64,000 bases of DNA from Massilia sp. IC2-477. Lineage in GTDB: Bacteria; Pseudomonadota; Gammaproteobacteria; Burkholderiales; Burkholderiaceae_D. Position numbers and translations under genes: made by a program. The DNA lies in contig NZ_JAJFEQ010000007.1 of the NCBI RefSeq assembly GCF_020707265.1, forward strand, positions 62,001 to 126,000. Reading direction: 5' to 3'. The notes below the pieces were generated by a model that did not search any database, was not told where the DNA came from, and saw only the letters and a program-made list of their open reading frames with translations. This document shows, piece by piece, positions 59,633 through 64,000 of this stretch (its first letter is position 1; every line of letters starts with the position of its first letter).

Positions 59633-62600
59633 CTAGAACTTGTAGCGCGCGCCGACCATGTAGCGGCGCCCGCCGGTGGAAACCTGCAGCACCTGGCTCT
59701 CGGAGCGGCCGTGCACGCGCTGGGTGGCGTCGTTCACGTTGATCGCCTCGAGCGACAGGCTGAGGTTCCGGTTGACGTTATAGCCGATCGAGATGTCCAG
59801 CTGGCCGTAAGGCTCGACATAGCTGGGATTCGGCTTGCTGTTGTCGTTGGTCGAGGACAGGAAGCGGTCGCGCCAGTTGTAGGCGGCCCGCACCGACCAG
59901 TTCGCGTCTTCGTAGATGCCGACCACGTTGGCGGAATCCGACAGCCCGACCAGCGCGAACTGGTTGCCCACCCCCAGGTTGTCGAAGGTCAGGTCCGACT
60001 TCACGTAGGTGTAGTTGGCCTGGAAGCCGAAGCCGTTGGCGAACATGTGCTGCCAGTTGACTTCGGCGCCCTTCAGGGTATCGCCCTGGGAGTTGACCAG
60101 GGTCGAGACCTGGTAAGGCAGCCCCGGATCGCCCGTGATCCCCGTGATCGTGCCCTGCGCGACGCCCGAAGAATTGTCGCCGGTGTAGGTCACGCCCGGC
60201 TGGCCGCCGAAGTTACGCAGGATGTAGTTGCGGATGCAGATGCGGTTGGATACCGAGCAGCCCGACGCCACCGCCGCATTCCAGTACTTGCCGCCCACCG
60301 GGGTGGTCGCGCTCGGCGAGGCCTCGGTAATCACGGTGGAACCCGTGTAATCGGTCAGCTTCTTGTGGAACAGGCCGAGCGACAGCATGCTCTGCTTGTT
60401 GTAGTACCACTCGGCCGACAGGTCCAGGTTCTTGGACTTGACCGGTTCCAGCGCTGGGTTGCCGCGGCTGACCGTCACGCCGGTGACGCTGGCGGTGGTG
60501 CCGTAGGTACTGCCGCCGGCAATCTGGTCGTAACGCGCACGGCCGATCGACACGCCGTAGCTGGCGCGCAGCTTCAGGTCGGAACGCAGGTCCATGTCCC
60601 AGTCCACGCTCGGCAGGAAATTGTTGTATTTGCCTTCCAGGGTCTCGAACTGCTGCGACCCGAAGTCGACCGGCAGCTCGTTCTCCGAGATCCAGCGGAT
60701 GCCGGTCGGCACCTTGGTCAGGCCGGTCGAGGCGACCCGGGTCTGCTCGTAGCGGAAACCGATACCGGTGTGCATCGGCAGCGTGGTATCCCAGTCGGTG
60801 TTGAACTGGAAGTAGATCGACTTGGTCTTCTCGATCGTGGTGCGGTCGTAGGCAGGGTTGGCCAGGCTCGGGGTATAGCCGGCGCGGTCGCCCGTGATGG
60901 CGATGGCGGCGTTGCGCACCGCCTCGAAGTCGAACGGGTGGATCTGGGTGAACAGGTTCGGGTTGTCGGCGCCGCCCAGCTTGCTGAAGTAGTTGCGCAG
61001 GTTATCCGCGTGCCACATGTTCTGGTTGTAGGCGTTCGAGGTGACCGGCACCGTGCCGCCCCAGGTATCGCGCTGCACCTGCTGGAAAATCGACTCGTTC
61101 TTGTTCCTGGTGAAGGCCGCGCCGAAGTTCAGGCCGGAGCGCTCGAACAGCTTGAGCTTGCCGCCAAGCTGGGCCTGGTCGAGCATCATCTTGTTGCGGC
61201 CGTCCTGGAACCACGAACCGGCTACCTGGTGCGGCCTGCCGACGAAGTCGGCGCCCTGGATCGACAGCACCGGCATCTCGCTGGTGAAGTCGGCGCGCGT
61301 GGTGCCGCGGCTGAAGCTGGCGGTCGCCAGGTCATTGTTGAAGCCGTAGGGGCTGTCCGACTTCGCTTCCGCAATCGAATGGTGCGCGTCGAAGCTCAGG
61401 GTCAGGTCGGGGCTGGCGCGCCACTGGGTGTTGAAGCCGAGCGAGTTCAGGGTCGACTTGCGGGCCGCGTCGCCGCCGTTCATCGAGATGTCCTGCGGGC
61501 TGGTGTAGCGCTCCTCGTAGTACAGCGGCGAGGACAGCGGGCCGCCGCTGAACTGGGCGCCCTGGATATCCATGTTATGGCCGAACCAGGCCGACAGCTC
61601 GCTGTAGCGGTGCTGGAGCTTGTTCTCGGCAAAGGTATAGTCCAGGGTGGCGGTCAGTTCCTTGACGGGGCGGAACTGGAAGGTCAGCTGGCCGTTGGTG
61701 CGCTGGCGCTGGTAGCCGTTCATCTTGTACGACATGTTCTGCGGCGACAGGTACAGGTCGTTACCGCTCGGCGGATTCTTGATGTTGACGAAGTTCGGGT
61801 TGTTCGGCTGCGGGATCGCGCCGTCCGCGGTGTCGCCGATCTTGAAAGGGCCCATCCAACCGTTGATGACGGCGGCCGTGTTGATGCCCATGTTGCGTTC
61901 CTGGTAGCTCGCGCTGGCGGACAGGCCGAACATGCCGTCGTTCCAGGTATTGCTGTACAGGCCGGAGACTTCCGGAGTGGCCGAGCGCCTGGCCTTGTTC
62001 TGGTCGGGCAGGTTGTTGTTCGACTCGTCGTACACGACCTTGGCGCCGAAGCTGGCCTGTTTGCCGAGGTCGAGCGGACGGCCGGTCATGACGTTCAGGG
62101 TGGCGCCGATGCCGCCAGGGGTGACGTCGGCGCGCACGCTCTTGTACACCTGGATCTGCGACACGGCTTCCGCGGCCAGGTTGCTGAAGTCGAAGGCGCG
62201 GCCGGACTGGTCGCCCAGGTTCGCGGTCGGCATCTGGCGGCCATTGAGCAGCACCAAATTCAGGTCCGGGCCGACGCCGCGCACGGTGACGAGGGCGCCC
62301 TCGCCGCGGTTGCGGTCGATCGACACGCCGCTGATGCGCTGCAGGGCTTCGGCCAGGTTGGTATCCGGGAACTTGCCGATGTCGTCGGCGGCGATGCCGT
62401 CCACGAAGCCGTCCGAGTTGCGCTTCAGGTTCAGCGTCGATTGCAGGCTGGCCCGGATGCCCGTCACCACGACGGTGCTGGGGGCGGTGCCGGTAACGCC
62501 GGCGGGATCGGCCGCGGTGCTCGCGGCCGGGCTGTTGGTCGTCTCCTGATTCGCTTGCTGTGCATGGGCCTGGGTGACCAGGGTGGCGCAGGCGCTGGCC

Positions 62601-62671
62601 ACCGCAAGGGCAATCAGCCTGTGCCTGGTGGCCAGGTGAAGCGAATCTGCTTTCCTTTTATCGTGCAACAC
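59633..62671 (-). CDS. TonB-dependent receptor (glycan-type)
   Basis: A 1,012-residue outer-membrane receptor starting with GTG, supported by GAGGAG at 6-base spacing. An extended signal peptide ends near AQAHAQQ (about residue 38). The plug domain covers about residues 65-190 (VVVTGIRASLQSTLNLKRNS, LAEALQRISGVSIDRN), followed by a long 22-strand-type barrel ending in VGARYKF. The plug pattern is that of the large Xanthomonas/Caulobacter-type receptors that import oligosaccharides. The divergent ROK regulator suggests sugar-dependent control. Confidence 0.92.
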   Translation of the reverse strand: MLHDKRKADSLHLATRHRLIALAVASACATLVTQAHAQQANQETTNSPAASTAADPAGVTGTAPSTVVVTGIRASLQSTLNLKRNSDGFVDGIAADDIGKFPDTNLAEALQRISGVSIDRNRGEGALVTVRGVGPDLNLVLLNGRQMPTANLGDQSGRAFDFSNLAAEAVSQIQVYKSVRADVTPGGIGATLNVMTGRPLDLGKQASFGAKVVYDESNNNLPDQNKARRSATPEVSGLYSNTWNDGMFGLSASASYQERNMGINTAAVINGWMGPFKIGDTADGAIPQPNNPNFVNIKNPPSGNDLYLSPQNMSYKMNGYQRQRTNGQLTFQFRPVKELTATLDYTFAENKLQHRYSELSAWFGHNMDIQGAQFSGGPLSSPLYYEERYTSPQDISMNGGDAARKSTLNSLGFNTQWRASPDLTLSFDAHHSIAEAKSDSPYGFNNDLATASFSRGTTRADFTSEMPVLSIQGADFVGRPHQVAGSWFQDGRNKMMLDQAQLGGKLKLFERSGLNFGAAFTRNKNESIFQQVQRDTWGGTVPVTSNAYNQNMWHADNLRNYFSKLGGADNPNLFTQIHPFDFEAVRNAAIAITGDRAGYTPSLANPAYDRTTIEKTKSIYFQFNTDWDTTLPMHTGIGFRYEQTRVASTGLTKVPTGIRWISENELPVDFGSQQFETLEGKYNNFLPSVDWDMDLRSDLKLRASYGVSIGRARYDQIAGGSTYGTTASVTGVTVSRGNPALEPVKSKNLDLSAEWYYNKQSMLSLGLFHKKLTDYTGSTVITEASPSATTPVGGKYWNAAVASGCSVSNRICIRNYILRNFGGQPGVTYTGDNSSGVAQGTITGITGDPGLPYQVSTLVNSQGDTLKGAEVNWQHMFANGFGFQANYTYVKSDLTFDNLGVGNQFALVGLSDSANVVGIYEDANWSVRAAYNWRDRFLSSTNDNSKPNPSYVEPYGQLDISIGYNVNRNLSLSLEAINVNDATQRVHGRSESQVLQVSTGGRRYMVGARYKF

Positions 62672-63177
62672 TGTGTCTCCTCTCTTCTACAAATGTGGCG
62701 CCGCGCCCGGATGGGAACGTGCCGCTGGTGGCGTTGCTGAAAAACACCTAAAAAACAAATTTGTAGTGGGGTCGAGTCCGTTGTGCCGTGTGCAGGGATC
62801 GCACCGCAGGCTTAATAAGATTGCCTGTCGGACTTCATATATTTACCAAAGCGTAATATCAGGAATAGAATTAGTCAATTCGTCGAACAAACGAAATGGG
62901 ATACGGCATCTATGACGCAGCGCAGCAAATTCATGCTGAAAAGGGTTCGGAAGCGCGCCTGGGAAGCGCGGAACTCGGTTCGAGCATACTGCGTCCCAAG
63001 CATTATGAAATCGATTTCACAAACAAATCAAGGACTTCGCGTTTTTCCCGAAAGCGCATTCTTCCTTCAGGGAGAGGGTTATACTTGCCGTTTTGATCCC
63101 GCCCTGCCGCAGCAAACGGGTTTTCCGGACCGCGCGCAGCTGTTGCATAATCATCACATTCAACCCCTATCGACCCC
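62672..63177. promoter_or_regulatory. Divergent control region, TonB receptor and ROK regulator
   Basis: About 500 bases without a convincing gene; the middle is AT-rich. It should carry the promoters of both genes and the operator of the ROK protein. GAATT-AGTC-AATTC at 62868-62881 is a short palindrome, weak as an operator. A small frame at 62912-63208 has no ribosome site and is not credible. No hairpin terminators are seen. Confidence 0.5.
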
Positions 63178-64000
63178 ATGCCAGTCACCGGTGACCACCA
63201 ACTGCTGAAGCAACTCAACCGGATGGCCCTGGTCCGGCAGGTCGGCAACCAGCCTGGCCTGTCGCGTGCCTCGCTGGCCGAGGTATTGGGGCTGACCAAG
63301 TCGACGGTCAGCATGCTGGTGCGTGACCTGATGGACGAAGGCTGGCTGATCGAACGCGAGCTGATGGCGACCGGCGAAGTGGGCCGGCGCGCCACGCCCC
63401 TGCACCTCGATCCGGACCGGCTGGCGCTGCTCGGCGCAGAAATCGGCGTGGACGAGGCGCGCGTGGTGGCCACCAACCTCCTCGGCGAGGTGCTCGAGAC
63501 CCGCGTGGTGTCCTACGACGACAGCGCCGATCCGGCCTCGTGCGTCAAACTGGTGGCCGCTGCCCTGGTACGGCTCGCCAAGCGCCTCGCGCGCACGGCG
63601 GGCACGCCTGGTGCGCGCCAGGTGCTGGGCATCGGGCTCGGCCTGCACGGCGGGGTGGACGAAAAGCTGGGCGTGCTGCGCTACGCACCGCACATGGGCT
63701 GGCGCAACGTGGACGTGGATGGCCAGGTGCGCACGCACTTCGCGGGCACCCTGCTGGAAGGCCTGCCGCTGTACATGCAGAACGAGGCGAACGTCGCGGC
63801 GCTGGCCGAATTCGAATTCACCGGCCAGACCGGCCTGGATCCGCTGGTCTACCTGTCGATCGGCTACGGCGTGGGCGCCGGCGTGATCGTGGGCGACAAC
63901 CTGCTCACCGGCCTGGGCGGCTTCGCGGGCGAAGTCGGGCACGCGATCCTGCAGGCCAACGGACCGCTGTGTTCCTGCGGGCGCTCCGGCTGCGCGGATG
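63178..64000 (+). CDS. ROK-family transcriptional regulator (cut by window end)
   Basis: The frame opens with ATG at 63178 (MPVTGDHQLLKQLNRMALVR) and runs past the right edge with no stop, 274 codons visible. Residues about 18-60 form a winged HTH (LSRASLAEVLGLTKSTVSML), and the rest is the ROK sugar-kinase-like fold, with GIGLGLHGGVD, LYMQNEANVAALAEFEF, and the zinc motif CSCGRSGCAD at the end. This is the NagC/Mlc/XylR type. It is divergent from the TonB receptor and probably represses it until a sugar or its phosphate binds. A minority of ROK proteins are kinases, but the N-terminal HTH decides against that. Confidence 0.9.
   Translation, partial: MPVTGDHQLLKQLNRMALVRQVGNQPGLSRASLAEVLGLTKSTVSMLVRDLMDEGWLIERELMATGEVGRRATPLHLDPDRLALLGAEIGVDEARVVATNLLGEVLETRVVSYDDSADPASCVKLVAAALVRLAKRLARTAGTPGARQVLGIGLGLHGGVDEKLGVLRYAPHMGWRNVDVDGQVRTHFAGTLLEGLPLYMQNEANVAALAEFEFTGQTGLDPLVYLSIGYGVGAGVIVGDNLLTGLGGFAGEVGHAILQANGPLCSCGRSGCAD

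Noticed and set aside
59711-62740. Frame of about 1,000 codons opposite the TonB receptor gene
   Set aside because: Low-complexity Arg/Gly/Val/His composition and no ribosome site; it mirrors the receptor gene.
62868-62881. Palindrome GAATT-AGTC-AATTC as the ROK operator
   Set aside because: Only five bases per arm in AT-rich DNA; too likely by chance to call.
62912-63208. Small frame between the TonB receptor and ROK genes
   Set aside because: It overlaps the ROK start in another frame, has no ribosome site, and its sequence looks random.
1-64000. CRISPR arrays, tRNA and rRNA genes
   Set aside because: No regularly spaced repeats, cloverleaf-like segments or rRNA stretches were found on reading both strands.

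Overview
The window looks like a chromosome segment of a motile, GC-rich betaproteobacterium, most likely Burkholderiales/Oxalobacteraceae of Massilia type. This is inferred from the flagellar gene layout (flgN-flgM-flgA divergent from flgBCDEFGHIJ; flhB-flhA ... flhF-flhG-fliA-motC-motD), the secreted M35 metalloendopeptidases, and the TonB receptor/SapC/cupin trio. No marker gene fixes the genus.

Layout. (1) 1-9451: hook and basal-body genes flgJ to flgB on the minus strand, with flgA, flgM and flgN divergent; flgM has a textbook sigma-28 promoter. (2) 9665-14702: an AT-richer five-gene cassette (GtrII-like transferase, FdtB-like aminotransferase, GtrB-like GT2, a bifunctional FdtD/WxcM-like acyltransferase-isomerase, GtrA flippase) for making and attaching a dTDP-3-acylamino-3,6-dideoxyhexose. 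(3) 14733-32309: a globin-coupled GGDEF-EAL protein, two M35 peptidases, a lone M35 prodomain-like protein, a DUF4214 protein followed by four large glycan genes (three glycosyltransferases and a pyruvyltransferase-like protein), and a vanadium-haloperoxidase-like enzyme. (4) 32356-48176: motD, motC, fliA, flhG, flhF, then flhA and flhB, split by a ten-gene acyl-assembly cluster at 36969-44707 (two KAS III, two ACP, two SDR, an acyl-activating ligase, a Rieske oxygenase, a PglD/NeuD-like acyltransferase and an alpha/beta hydrolase). (5) 48279-53097: rmlBDAC and a WecA-type initiating transferase. (6) 53339-64000: a secreted unknown, an FAH-family hydrolase, phospholipase A1, an intact IS1595-type insertion sequence with an 8-bp target duplication, a cupin/SapC/TonB-receptor operon, and a divergent ROK regulator cut by the window end.

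How the parts may work together (inference): RmlA and RmlB make dTDP-4-keto-6-deoxyglucose, the substrate of the FdtD isomerase domain and FdtB aminotransferase. The acyl cluster between flhA and flhF carries a PglD-like amino-sugar acyltransferase and could build an unusual acyl group for such an amino sugar. The location between flagellar genes suggests flagellin or cell-surface glycan decoration. The ten-gene acyl cluster, with its two near-identical internal promoters, is the strongest candidate for an undescribed system here. The M35 peptidases with a free-standing prodomain homologue are the second.
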